From Rhizobium sp. BK399 (GTDB lineage: Bacteria; Pseudomonadota; Alphaproteobacteria; Rhizobiales; Rhizobiaceae), in NCBI RefSeq assembly GCF_014194695.1, contig NZ_JACIAH010000002.1, positions 186,001 through 250,000 on the forward strand: DNA of 64,000 nt. Reading direction: 5' to 3'. Within the stretch, counting starts at the first letter, position 1. Each line of letters begins with the position of its first letter. The notes under the pieces were generated by a model, which was not told where the DNA came from, made no database searches, and saw only the letters and a program-made list of their open reading frames with translations. Both the position numbers and the translations under genes were made by a program. Shown piece by piece: positions 8,092-17,400 of this stretch.

Positions 8092-8301
8092 CTATTTCGG
8101 TGCCTGTGGCGATCCGCGCGACCGCCAGACGGATTCGAGGCGAACATAGCTAGAATGCGAGGGCTGGCGGCAAAGGCCGCTCACTGCCCGGAAGATCGTC
8201 GCTGGCGATAGCCCGCTTTCCCTCGCCACTTGCCGTAGCGGCATCGAGGCGTTCAGCGCTTGCGCCATGCTGGCAAATTTCGCGGAGGCCGTGTCGTCCA
8301 T
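8092..8301 (-). CDS. Small helix-turn-helix protein
   Basis: 69 residues from ATG 8301; a TTG at 8331 would add ten residues. Neither start has a well-placed ribosome site. The centre, MPLRQVARESGLSPATIFRAVSGL, is a convincing helix-turn-helix. It is too small to be more than a DNA-binding domain, like phage Cro/Xis-type or resolvase-tail proteins. It ends just after the hairpin shared with the capsid operon. Confidence 0.6.
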   Translation of the reverse strand: MDDTASAKFASMAQALNASMPLRQVARESGLSPATIFRAVSGLCRQPSHSSYVRLESVWRSRGSPQAPK

Positions 8302-8371
8302 GCCGGAATTATAAACCCGCGCCTCCACCAAGGCAAAAAGGGGAGGGCTTACGCCCTCCCCCCATCATGTC

Positions 8372-8575
8372 TCAGCTGGTTAACCAGACCAGAATCTCAT
8401 CAAGATCCACGGAATAGTCCGAGCCGAAGACGACACAATTTTCGTCATTTGCCAGTAAGTATCCACCGGCCTCAGTGTTGGGATTCCTGACGAGCAAGAA
8501 CCCAGCCTCTTCGGCACGGCGACGAACACTCATTTCGGGAGCCGTGAACTCCCATTCGACATCATTATTCCTCAC
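8372..8575 (-). CDS. Small hypothetical protein, GTG start
   Basis: 67 residues starting with GTG at 8575, preceded by a near-ideal AAGGAGG seven bases upstream, which decides the start. The sequence contains VRRRAEEAGFLLVRNPNTEAGGYLL and an acidic C-terminus (YSVDLDEILVWL). It is not recognised. It is probably the right-most gene of the island and in the same direction as the small HTH gene. Confidence 0.6.
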   Translation of the reverse strand: MRNNDVEWEFTAPEMSVRRRAEEAGFLLVRNPNTEAGGYLLANDENCVVFGSDYSVDLDEILVWLTS

Positions 8576-9055
8576 GGTATTTCCTCCTTATCAGTGAGAA
8601 AGTGGGAAGTACCGCGCCGAGCAACGCCTGCCGTGTCGTGGAACCGGTGCCATGCCGTGAAAGATTGCTGTGCCCTAGCCCACCCGGCCATATTCCCACG
8701 TCGACGAGAAAAACCAAATCACTTTCGCGCGTCCCCAGCAAAGTGGCACAACATAGGGAACAAAGCGGAACGGGAATAAATGACTCAAGCGCGCAAATGC
8801 GGGGTTTCGATAAGTGACTCGGCCTCGTAAGCCATTGAAATCATATTAAAAGGGTGGACCCTCCGGGCCCACCACTCTCTTCAGAGTTTTCTGCGCGCTT
8901 CGCCTGTGCCATTTTGGGCGACGGATCGAAACTCATGCGCGGCCTTAATAGGAACGTCCAGGTCGGCCAGGATGGAGTGGCCTTCACGCGCTGTCGTTGA
9001 CTGTTCAAACGCGCTCGCGCACAAAAGCTCCCGAGCAAGAGGGAGGCTATCCGAC
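8576..9055. other. Intergenic region, probable right boundary of the island
   Basis: 480 bases with no convincing gene. It separates phage-type genes from ordinary chromosomal genes. A hairpin at 8853-8873 (GGTGG paired with CCACC, then CCC with GGG around a 3-nt loop and one A-C mismatch) is the only clear structure. It is not part of a recognisable tRNA or tmRNA. An attachment site may lie here but cannot be identified without the left end. Confidence 0.4.
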
Positions 9056-9898
9056 ATGAAAGATGTCGTCGCATTGGTGACGGGCGGAAGCCGTGGCGTC
9101 GGCCGCGGGATTGCGCTTGCTTTGCTCGCCGAGGGAGCCACGGTACACGTTACTGGCAGGACGTTTTCCGAGGTAGAGGCGGGTCCCGAGGGTAACCGCG
9201 CCGGATCGCTCCAAGGGCTGGAGCTTGAGGCCGCGAACCTACCCGGACGAGTTGTCATTCATCACTGTGACCACAGCAACGACGCCGAAACCGAGCGTGT
9301 GGCCGCGGGGATCCGAACCGGCGGCGGGCTGCATATTCTGGTGAACAATGCGTGGCCCGGCTATGAAGGTATGGTCGAGGATGGCGAATTCACCTGGCCT
9401 CGACCGTTCTGGGAGCAACCAAGCCGGCGATGGGACGCCATGATCGGCACTGCACTGAAGGCTGCTTTCATGATGTCGCGGGAAGTGGCGCCGATGATGA
9501 TCTCAACCCATCGCGGTCTAATCGTCAATATTTCATTCTGGGCAGCTCAACTCTACGAGGGGAATGCGATCTATGGAATCGCCAAAGCTGCTGCCGACAA
9601 GATGGCCGCAGATTTCGCGCACGAGCTGCGTCCCCACAACGTCGCCGCCGTCGCACTCTATCCCGGTCTGGTCCGCACTGAAGCGGTCATGCGGAACGCA
9701 GATTATTTCGACTTGTCCAACTCCGAGTCCCCCAGGTTTATCGGGCACGTCATTGCCGGACTTTGGCGAGACCCTGCGCTGATGTCGAAATCCGGGCACG
9801 CCTTGGTCGCAGCAGAGCTGGGCCGGCAATACGACATAGCTGACATCGACGGCTACCGACCTGTTCCCCTCACAGCGGCGGACTTTGCAAAGAGCTGA
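9056..9898 (+). CDS. Short-chain dehydrogenase/reductase
   Basis: 280 residues, start at ATG 9056 with GGGAGG upstream. The classical SDR features are present: the cofactor motif TGGSRGVGRG near the N-terminus, NNAWPG (the NNAG equivalent), a serine in ISFWAAQ, and the YGIAK catalytic pair. The pattern around NNAWPGYEG and the length resemble the DHRS1-like subgroup of SDRs. The substrate cannot be told from sequence. It stands alone, with no operon partner on its strand until the alcohol dehydrogenase 2.4 kb downstream. Confidence 0.85.
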   Translation: MKDVVALVTGGSRGVGRGIALALLAEGATVHVTGRTFSEVEAGPEGNRAGSLQGLELEAANLPGRVVIHHCDHSNDAETERVAAGIRTGGGLHILVNNAWPGYEGMVEDGEFTWPRPFWEQPSRRWDAMIGTALKAAFMMSREVAPMMISTHRGLIVNISFWAAQLYEGNAIYGIAKAAADKMAADFAHELRPHNVAAVALYPGLVRTEAVMRNADYFDLSNSESPRFIGHVIAGLWRDPALMSKSGHALVAAELGRQYDIADIDGYRPVPLTAADFAKS

Positions 9899-10072
9899 AC
9901 TCGCGTCTGCCTTTGCACAGCCTCGACGGCCTGTCCGCTACCGCGTCGTGCGCATAGATCGGCGATGTCGAGCACCCGGAAAAGTTTGAGCAGCTTCATC
10001 GTTTCGGCGCCTCTCGTTTGGGCGGCCCCCTGTGTAAACGGCACCATAGCAATGCTGAGTCGGCCGTTGGGA

Positions 10073-10315
10073 CTAGTGGACAACCGGGGATGCCGGAGCG
10101 ATGAAAACATCCACGGTTGCCAGAGGAAACCGCGCGATCAGCATACCAGTGAGTTCCTCCTGGGTGCGATGACCGCGATTGAAGAGGTCGAGCGCCGCGC
10201 TGCAGATCATCTCCGATCTCTTGTCGTCCGGTTTGGCCTTGTAATGCCTGTACCAAGACTGAACGGACAGCGAGAGCACGGCCAATTCGGTTTCAAGGAT
10301 ACTCGTGACTAGCAT
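10073..10315 (-). CDS. Small hypothetical protein
   Basis: 80 residues with a good ribosome site (GGGGGAG seven bases before the ATG at 10315). The sequence contains a charged helical block (SWYRHYKAKPDDKRSEMICSA) followed by ALDLFNRGHRTQEELTGMLI, which looks like a folded helical domain, and a short hydrophobic tail. The family is not recognised. It lies 97 nt downstream of another small leftward gene. Confidence 0.55.
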   Translation of the reverse strand: MLVTSILETELAVLSLSVQSWYRHYKAKPDDKRSEMICSAALDLFNRGHRTQEELTGMLIARFPLATVDVFIAPASPVVH

Positions 10316-10412
10316 TCCTGATCTCCCCCAGATTGAGGCGACCGCTTTACAGCCCCTCATTTGTAAGCCTGCAATCTCTGTTGAGCCGATGCCGAAGATT
10401 CCGGCTTGGCAT

Positions 10413-10610
10413 TCAGTGTGAAGCGACGGCGCGACGACCGCTGGACGCGAGATGTTCAGTGATCGCGCGCCGGATTTCCGTGACCGTATCGAAAAGCTTG
10501 TTGTCGAGGTCAATGACACTGAACCGGACAGCGATGAACTTGAGGCGGTTTTCGACGGGAACCGCAATCCCGACTTCCTGACCGTTGAATACGACAGCTT
10601 GCTTTCGCAT
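10413..10610 (-). CDS. Small hypothetical protein, DUF1488-like pattern
   Basis: 65 residues from ATG 10610 with GAGG nine bases upstream. The pattern VVFNGQEVGIAVPVENRLKF then IAVRFSVIDLDNKLFDTV and a terminal helix is typical of small conserved rhizobial proteins. It recalls DUF1488-type sequences, but I cannot assign it firmly. Probable two-gene unit with the protein ending at 10073. Confidence 0.6.
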   Translation of the reverse strand: MRKQAVVFNGQEVGIAVPVENRLKFIAVRFSVIDLDNKLFDTVTEIRRAITEHLASSGRRAVASH

Positions 10611-11398
10611 AGACAAACCTCGGGCGTGGGCGCACGCACCATCGAGCAATTGGATCAAGGATTGACGACGGAGTCAGCTTGTCGTCGTCGGTCGGTATCG
10701 GATCGACACGAGATCACGCACTCGTTGAGCCGTTGCGAAGAAACCAAGTCGTAGAAACAACGTCATCACCCTCCTCGAGTGAGGTCAAAGCGCCGCGGAG
10801 TGCTGCCGGAAGTACTGTTAGTGGGAACTGCCCTGTGAAGTGAACGTATTCGAGAAAACCAAGGCAAGCAACTGATTTTTGTGATTTTTTAGCATTTCGA
10901 ATCATATGACAATTACCGCATGTGCGAAGCCGAAATGACGTACGTGCGTCGCTCATACACAAGAGTTCGAAGGAACGAAGGACCGCCATCTCGGGCGGAA
11001 AGCCTCCCATTGAGACCAGGTCCAAGCTTCGTCACCGGTAAGAATTGGCGACCAGCTGCGCTTCCGCCAATCGATCAACTGCCTGAACGGCAAAAATGCG
11101 GGCCTCTTTTTTGTGGACACGCCAGGAACAAAATCCGACCCGCTGTGTTTTGGCTATGCTTTGGGAAGTGAAACCCCTCAAAGTGCAACTCGCGCCTCTG
11201 CCCCCGCACCCGCGACTGCGGGGCTTTTTCTTCGCTTGCCGTATATGAGGGGAAACTTATCGATCTACACGCGTTTGTTGTGATCGGTCCCCTTTCTGGG
11301 TGAGAAACAGAGCCTTCAGATGGATCTCGGCGAGGCATTCAAAGCTTAAGGACCGTATTAGCTATTAAGAGTTCTAAACCTAGGTCACGTCGGTGCGA
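10611..11398. other. 788-nt stretch without a convincing gene
   Basis: No frame here has a good start, ribosome site and protein-like composition. Short stretches on the minus strand near 11.0-11.1 kb look protein-like but are interrupted, so decayed coding sequence is possible. The one clear signal is an intrinsic terminator at 11202-11229, which has no annotated gene upstream on its strand. Confidence 0.4.
11202..11229 (+). terminator. Intrinsic terminator without an upstream gene
   Basis: CCCCGCA (11202-11208) pairs with TGCGGGG (11217-11223) around an 8-nt loop and is followed by CTTTTT. On the + strand this is a standard Rho-independent terminator. The nearest + strand gene ends at 9898, so it may end a small RNA of unknown start. 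Confidence 0.6.
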
Positions 11399-11557
11399 TC
11401 AACGTCGATCGCAATGCCACGGCTGAGGGCATCCGAGCCGTAGGGCCTGGTCGATACGATAGATGACGAGCTCATAGACCGCCGTTCTTCGGCGCGAGGC
11501 GATTTCGCGCGCAAAGCAAAGTGCAAAAATCAGCTCGATGAGTTCGCTCTCCGGCAT
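11399..11557 (-). CDS. Small conserved-type protein, paralogue of the next gene
   Basis: 52 residues from ATG 11557. It shares the pattern E-LIF-L--AREIAS-----Y--VI--I-QALR with the 62-residue protein encoded at 11760-11948, so the two are paralogues. Both are fully helical and acidic to neutral, with no signal peptide or known domain. The ribosome site (GAGG, close to the ATG) is modest. Function unknown. Confidence 0.55.
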   Translation of the reverse strand: MPESELIELIFALCFAREIASRRRTAVYELVIYRIDQALRLGCPQPWHCDRR

Positions 11558-11759
11558 TGCCTCATTCTCGCTTACGATCAGAAGACATCCAATTGGCGCA
11601 AGAACAAAAATCGAAACATCAGCAAAGACGCAAATACCAGTCCGCCTGCGCTCCCCTAGTTTTCGTTGGGTCGATCCTGGAGCCGACCCCAGCCTCTCCC
11701 GGATCGACGAGCGTACGGTTGGCGCCTTTGGCGAATTGGTTCCGACCGTACGCTGCCGA

Positions 11760-11948
11760 TTACTGTTGGTGCTCCGATGCAGCATCAAAATCGGTGACGA
11801 TACCGTGACGCAACGCCTCTTCCTCGGCTGCTCGCAAAGCCTGCTGGATAAGCAGTATGACAAAATCGTAGTCAGGACTTTCCCAGGATGCCATTTCGCG
11901 GGCGACGCCCAATGTAAAGATCAGTTGCTGCACAATTGTCTCGGTCAC
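11760..11948 (-). CDS. Small conserved-type protein, paralogue of the previous gene
   Basis: 62 residues, GTG start at 11948 with GGAG upstream. The pattern TIVQQLIFTLGVAREMAS then YDFVILLIQQALRAAEEEAL is all-helical and shared with the gene at 11399-11557. The pair lies on the same strand with 202 nt between them. Such short helical proteins are common and unassigned in Rhizobiaceae. Confidence 0.58.
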   Translation of the reverse strand: MTETIVQQLIFTLGVAREMASWESPDYDFVILLIQQALRAAEEEALRHGIVTDFDAASEHQQ

Positions 11949-12256
11949 GACACGACTCCAGTAGGCCGGGCAATTCTAGACGACCTGAGAAAAAGCAACT
12001 ATCGCAACGATCCCGTGATCTTGTGAGAGAAAACCACCACGCAGTTGGTGGGAATGTACCATTGACCTCCGACAGGGCGGCACGCTGGATTTGGTTGACC
12101 CACGCCAGCCGAAACCCTGCCCTATGCTCGGTTGGGTGAGCGGATTGAAGAACACCTCCACCGCACTAGATGCGGCCACGCATGCGAAAGCCTGCCGCGG
12201 TGATACGATTGGCAATGCCTGCTGAACGTGAGGTAACGAAATCTGAGGAGGATTCC
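11949..12256. other. Upstream region of the alcohol dehydrogenase gene
   Basis: About 310 nt containing no gene I can support. It must hold the promoters of the leftward small gene and the rightward dehydrogenase, but I see no clear operator or hairpin. Confidence 0.35.
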
Positions 12257-13276
12257 ATGCCGAGCATGCGCGCTGTCGAAGTAAGAAATGCCAATGCGCC
12301 TTTGCAACTGGTCGAACGCGAGATTCCGACCCCCGCTGCCGGCCAGGTCTTGATCAAGGTTCAAGCGTGCGGAGTCTGCCATAGCGATGCCTTCACTGTA
12401 TTGGGAGCCTTTCCCGGCATCGCCTACCCGCGCATACCGGGCCACGAGGTCGTCGGCGTTATCGACCAAGTCGGCGAACGCGTGCCGCGTTGGAAGGCGG
12501 GCCAACGCGTCGGAGTTGGCTGGCACGGCGGTCATTGTGGGCACTGCTCCTCCTGTCGCCGGGGCGATTTCGTGACCTGTGAGACGGCACAAATTCCGGG
12601 GATCAGTTATGACGGTGGTTATGCGGAGTATATGGTCGCACCGTTTGAAGCCTTGGCCGTAATCCCCGATGAACTCAATGCCGCCGAGGCCGCGCCCCTT
12701 CTGTGCGCCGGGATCACCACTTACAACGCATTGCGCAACAGCGGCGTTCGGGCGGGCGATACGGTTGCCGTGCTTGGTGTCGGCGGGCTCGGCCACCTTG
12801 GCGTGCAATTCGCCGCGAAAATGGGCTGTCGCACGATCGCCATTGCGCGGGGTGCCGACAAGGAGCCGTTGGCGCGTGAGCTCGGAGCTCATCGCTATCT
12901 TGACAGCACCACGCAGGATGTCGCCGCCGAATTGAGCAAGCTCGGCGGAGCCCGCGTGATCCTGTCGACCGTCACCAATTCACAGGCGATGAGCGCGGTG
13001 CTTGGTGGATTGGCAGTCAATGGCAAGATGATAGTGCTTGGCGCTTCATCCGAGCCGATTGAAGTCTCGCCATTCCTCTTGATTGGCGGTCGTCGCGGAA
13101 TTCAGGGATGGCCCTCTGGGACATCGAGCGACTCGGAAGACACGCTCGCATTCAGCGCTTTCGCCAACGTTCGTCCGATGATCGAAACCATGCCGCTGGA
13201 GCGGGCCGCAGAGGCTTATGAGCGAATGATGAGTGGGGCGGCGCGGTTCCGGATGGTCATAACGACCGGCAAATAG
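12257..13276 (+). CDS. Zinc-dependent alcohol dehydrogenase (MDR family)
   Basis: 339 residues from ATG 12257 (CTGAGGAGGATTCC upstream). It is a medium-chain dehydrogenase with a catalytic-zinc cysteine in ACGVCHSDAF, a GHE motif (IPGHEVVG), and a complete structural-zinc loop with four cysteines (GHCGHCSSCRRGDFVTC). The Rossmann motif is GVGGLGHLG. This arrangement is that of AdhA/AdhP-type and cinnamyl-alcohol-type dehydrogenases that oxidise alcohols or reduce aldehydes with NAD(P)H. The true substrate is unknown. It is monocistronic. Confidence 0.9.
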   Translation: MPSMRAVEVRNANAPLQLVEREIPTPAAGQVLIKVQACGVCHSDAFTVLGAFPGIAYPRIPGHEVVGVIDQVGERVPRWKAGQRVGVGWHGGHCGHCSSCRRGDFVTCETAQIPGISYDGGYAEYMVAPFEALAVIPDELNAAEAAPLLCAGITTYNALRNSGVRAGDTVAVLGVGGLGHLGVQFAAKMGCRTIAIARGADKEPLARELGAHRYLDSTTQDVAAELSKLGGARVILSTVTNSQAMSAVLGGLAVNGKMIVLGASSEPIEVSPFLLIGGRRGIQGWPSGTSSDSEDTLAFSAFANVRPMIETMPLERAAEAYERMMSGAARFRMVITTGK

Positions 13277-13659
13277 CTGAGCTTGGGCGAGTTCGAAACT
13301 TCACGTTTGCATGCGACAGCGGGAGAGCCGAGAGGTCAGCCTACCCGCGGTGATCCTCTCGAGCCCTCAGGGACCCGAAGGTACCCCTGTGCGTCCTTTT
13401 TGGCGGAAGGACAACAATAACTTAGGCTGAGTGAAGCTACTTGGGAAGTTGGACAAAGGTCCGATCGAAAAGAGGGAGGCTGAAGGAGGGTTGGTCCGCG
13501 ACATCCTAAAGCCTCCCTCATCCTTCGGGGCAGAAGGACAAGGGTCAGTTAGTGCCGACAGTCCGCTTGGCTAGTCGGACTTAGGTCTGACGACTTTGTG
13601 ACCAAGCTGCGAATCGGGCGCATCTGCGCACCGGTTTCGGAAATGGGACACGCGACGAA
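13277..13659. repeat. Structured intergenic region with a degenerate ~71-bp repeat
   Basis: 383 nt between two converging genes. Copy A (13394-13465) and copy B (13521-13591) begin with TCCTT-----GC-GAAGGACAA, a small hairpin, and end with an operator-like dyad: GTTGGACAAAGGTCCGAT at 13448-13465 and GTCGGACTTAGGTCTGAC at 13574-13591. Between them GAGGGAGGCT (13472-13481) can pair with AGCCTCCCTC (13510-13519). No protein frame explains this. A structured RNA or clustered protein-binding sites are possible. Confidence 0.5.
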
Positions 13660-14229
13660 TTAGAGCCCGTGCGCCAAGACCTTCTGGCAGCCTGGCGACA
13701 GGCGAGACATGTTCTCCCTCAGGCAGGCGATGCCGCGGCCGCCACCGAGCGGAACAGCACGGCAGTAAGATCGGAAGTCCGGCCCGCACGCCTCGCGGGC
13801 AATGACCATCTCCTCGCGCGGCGAAAGTTCCGGTGCGGCTGCGGCAGCAGGCGCGGCGGCCTTGGGCGTGCCGCTATCCGGCGTTGCCGGGGCTGTCGAT
13901 GCGTCGGACGATGATTTCGGAGTAGCGGCCTTGCCGCTTCCGCCGAGCGCGCTGATCGCCTGCTTGCATCCGGACGACAGTGACGCCTCATGCTGCTGCA
14001 GGCAGGCGAGCGCTTCCTTGCCGCCCGGCGTGACGCCGGAGCAATTCGATAGGAAATCGCTGCGGCAGGCGGACTTGATGGCGTTGCGCTGCGCATCCGT
14101 CGGCTGTTGCGCAACTGTCGTGCCCGCAAACAGCGTGACTGCGCAAAGCAGCGGCAGGCCAAGTCTCGTTCTCCAAGTGGCGCGTTTCGCGGATGAGACA
14201 TCCAATGATGACGACGAGAAATCCTTCAT
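13660..14229 (-). CDS. Secreted protein with two GLG1-type Cys-rich repeats
   Basis: 189 residues from ATG 14229 (GGGAGAGGAACT upstream). An N-terminal signal peptide (hydrophobic LGLPLLCAVTLFAG, cleavage near AQQ) is followed by two copies of a four-cysteine repeat: AC-SDF--NC then AC---H--SLS-GC, and ACGPDF-SYC then AC-REN--RLSPGC. This matches the cysteine-rich GLG1/FGFR1-type repeat known from Golgi protein GLG1 and from some alphaproteobacterial secreted proteins. A Ser/Ala/Pro linker joins the copies. Probably a periplasmic disulfide-bonded protein of unknown function. Confidence 0.75.
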   Translation of the reverse strand: MKDFSSSSLDVSSAKRATWRTRLGLPLLCAVTLFAGTTVAQQPTDAQRNAIKSACRSDFLSNCSGVTPGGKEALACLQQHEASLSSGCKQAISALGGSGKAATPKSSSDASTAPATPDSGTPKAAAPAAAAAPELSPREEMVIAREACGPDFRSYCRAVPLGGGRGIACLRENMSRLSPGCQKVLAHGL

Positions 14230-14439
14230 AGTTCCTCTCCCTGCGGAAATCACAGTGTCGACCACGTCGGCATCGTGAGGCTGCTTCTGGGGGCCCTCTT
14301 CGGGAGGGCGCGCCCTTGCTATCCACGGCACAGAGGATGGGCCACGATGGGCTCGCCTCTGTCTGGGACAACAAATCCTCAATTGTGGGCGTCAGTGTTG
14401 CTCAATGACCTGACAGTCGCGTCTCTGACGCCACGGCAT

Positions 14440-17400
14440 TTATGTCTGTGTATCCGGTACTGCCGCAGTGCGGCGCTTTCGATATTCCTCGAAGCGTTGC
14501 AGGATCACATAGAAGGACGGCACCAGCAAAACCGCTAGGCAAGTCGACGCGATCATGCCGCTGAAGACTGAGATACCGATCGACCGGCGCGCATTGGCCC
14601 CGGCGCCGGTCGCCAGCACGAGGGGCAAAACGCCGAGAATGAAGGCGAACGACGTCATCAGGATCGGCCGGAAACGCAATCGTGCCGCAAGCACTGCCGC
14701 GGCAGCGATTTCCATTCCCTGCATTCGCTTTTCACGTGCGTATTCAACGATCAGAATGGCATTCTTCGAGGACAGCGCGATAAGCAGAATGAGGCCGATC
14801 TGCGTATAGAGATTGTTGGCGACGCCGAGCGCCGTCAGGGCGCCGACCGTGCCGAGGAGCGCGAGAGGAACCGCGAGAATGACCGCGAAAGGTAATATCC
14901 AGCTTTCGTACTGGCCGGCCAGAACGAAATAGACCAGCAGAATGGCGAGCCCGAAGACGTAGTAGATCTGCGTGCCGACTGCCTTCTCCTGGTAGGACAA
15001 GGCGGTCCATTCAAAGCCGGCCCCGGTTGGTAATGTCTGATCCGCGATCTGCTCCATGACATTCAGCGCCTGCCCCGAACTGAAGCCGGTCGCGGCGCCG
15101 CCAACGATCGTGGCGGTAGGATAGAGATTGTAGAGGCTGATCAGCGACGGTCCCGGCACGCTGGTCACGTCGATTACTGTACCCAGCGGCACCATGGTGC
15201 CATCGCCCGCCTTGACTTTCAGATTGCGGATGTCATCCGGCCGCACGCGGAATTCCGGCGACGCCTGCACATAGACCTGGAAGGTGCGGCCGAACTTGTT
15301 GAACTGTGTCACATAGCTCGATCCGACATAGCCCGAAAGCGCAGAGAACACCTGCCCGACGGTGACGCCGAGTGTCTCGGCCTTGATGCGATCGACAGAA
15401 ACCTCGAGCTGCGGAGCGTCCGCTCGGAACGAGGTCTGCAGCCGCTGCAGCGAGGACTGCGCGTTGCCGCGCTCGACGATCGTATTGGCCAGTGTTTGCA
15501 GCAGCGCGAAATCGAAGCTGCCGTCCTTGAGGAGCACCTGCATGGTGAACCCACTGGCGTTGCCGATACCCTGGATTGCAGGAGGAACCAGGACAAGCGT
15601 CTTTGCCGTCATGATACTATCCAGCGCGCCGTTCAGGTGCTGGTATATCGACAGCAGGTCCTGGCCTTTTTCCTTTCCACGCACGTCCCAGTCCTTGAGA
15701 ATGACATAGGCGACACCGGCGTTCGGCAGGCTTGCGCTGTTGTCCAGCACCGAAATCCCGCTGATCGTCAGCACCTGATCGACGCCGGGCGTCGCCTCGG
15801 CGATCTCGCTGACCTGCTGCATCACCGCATCCGTGCGCTGCTTCGAGGCGCCGTCCGGCAATTGCGCGCTGATCAGCACATAGCCTTGATCCTCGGTCGG
15901 GAGAAACGCAGTCGGAAGACGGGTTAGGCCCCAGAAGGCAACACCGATCAGTGCCAAGCCCACGAGGACTGAGATCGTACTATTCCGCACAAGGCCACCG
16001 ACAAGCCGCGAATAGCCATTCTCGGCCGCATCGTAAACTCGGTTGAAGCCGCGATAGAAGAAGTTGCGCCGTTCGGGCGGCACAGGCGGCCTCAGCCAGA
16101 GGGCGCATTGCGTCGGCTTCAGGGTGATCGCGTTGATTGCGCTGATCAGCGCCGTCGCGGCGATGACAAGCGCGAACTGCCGGTAGAGCTGGCCGGTCAA
16201 GCCTGGCAGGAAGGCGGCCGGAATGAAGACCGCCATGAGAACGAGCGTAATGCCGATGACCGGACCGAGAAGCTCGTCCATTGCCTTCTCTGCCGCCTGC
16301 CGACCTGGCATCCCCTCCTCGACATGGCGCGAAACCCCCTCGACGATGACAATCGCGTCATCGACGACGATGCCGATCGCAAGGACGATCGCAAACAGCG
16401 TCGACAGATTGACCGTGAAACCAAGCGCCGCCATCGCCGCAAACGCACCGATGATCGTGACAGGCACAGTCGTCGCCGGAACCAGCATCGCCCGCCAATC
16501 CTGCAGGAACAGCAGGATCACGATCAGGACCAGAACGCCTGCCTCGATCAGCGTCTTGTAGACTTCCTTGATCGACGCCTCGACGAACTTCGTCGTATCG
16601 AACGGCATGGTGTATTGGAGGCCGGGTGGGAAGCTTTTCGACAGATCCGCCATCTTCGCCCGAACGGATTGAGCAACCGCAATGGCATTCGCCTCCGGCA
16701 GCTGGAAAATGCCGATACCGGTCGCCGGTCGCCGGTTCTGCAAGAAGGACTGGCTATAGGTCTGCGCGCCGAGTTCGACGCGACCGATATCGCGTATACG
16801 CGTTATCCGACCGCCATCGGCAGAATCGACCTTCACGATGATGTCTTCGAAGTCGGGAGCGTCGTTGAGACGACCGCTGACATTGAGCGTATATTGGAAA
16901 TCCTGTCCGCTAGGCACTGGAGGCAATCCGACTTGCCCCGCCGTGACCTCCTGACTCTGCTGCTGCACCGTATTGATAACGTCCTGCGGCGTCAGTCCGC
17001 GGGCCTGCAACAGATCCGGATCCATCCAGATCCGCATCGCATACTGGCCCGCGCCGAAAACGCTGACATTGCCGACGCCGGGAAGCCGAGCCAGTTCGTT
17101 CTGAAGGTTGATGACCGCGTAATTCGACAAGAAGAGGCTGTCGAAGCGGCTGTCAGGCGAAGTGAGAGTGACGAACCCCAGGATCGACGTCGACTTCTTC
17201 TGCGTCGTCACGCCTTGAACCTGAACGGCTTGCGGCAGCGATGGCATCGCAATGGCGACGCGGTTCTGGACCAGGACTTGCGCCTGATCCGGATCGGTGC
17301 CGATTGCAAAGGTGACCGTCAACGAATAGGTGCCGTCGCTGGCACTGGTCGACTGCATGTAGAGCATGTTTTCGACGCCGTTGACCTGCAATTCGATTGG

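Noticed and set aside
8849..8900. GGGCCCACCA-like sequence resembling the 3' end of a tRNA or tmRNA
   Set aside because: No T-loop, anticodon arm or matching acceptor strand is present around it; only a local hairpin can be formed.
8906..9055. N-terminal extension of the SDR protein to an upstream ATG
   Set aside because: SDR proteins start just before the TGGSRG motif, and ATG 9056 has a GGGAGG ribosome site; the extension has no SDR similarity.
10714..11338. Possible decayed transposase or other pseudogene on the minus strand
   Set aside because: Some short protein-like segments exist (for example RSWSPILTGDEAW), but no frame is long enough and no transposase motif can be followed.
12122..12892. 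Long open frame antisense to the alcohol dehydrogenase
   Set aside because: The + strand gene has all zinc and Rossmann motifs; the antisense frame has no recognisable motifs and arises from high GC codon use.
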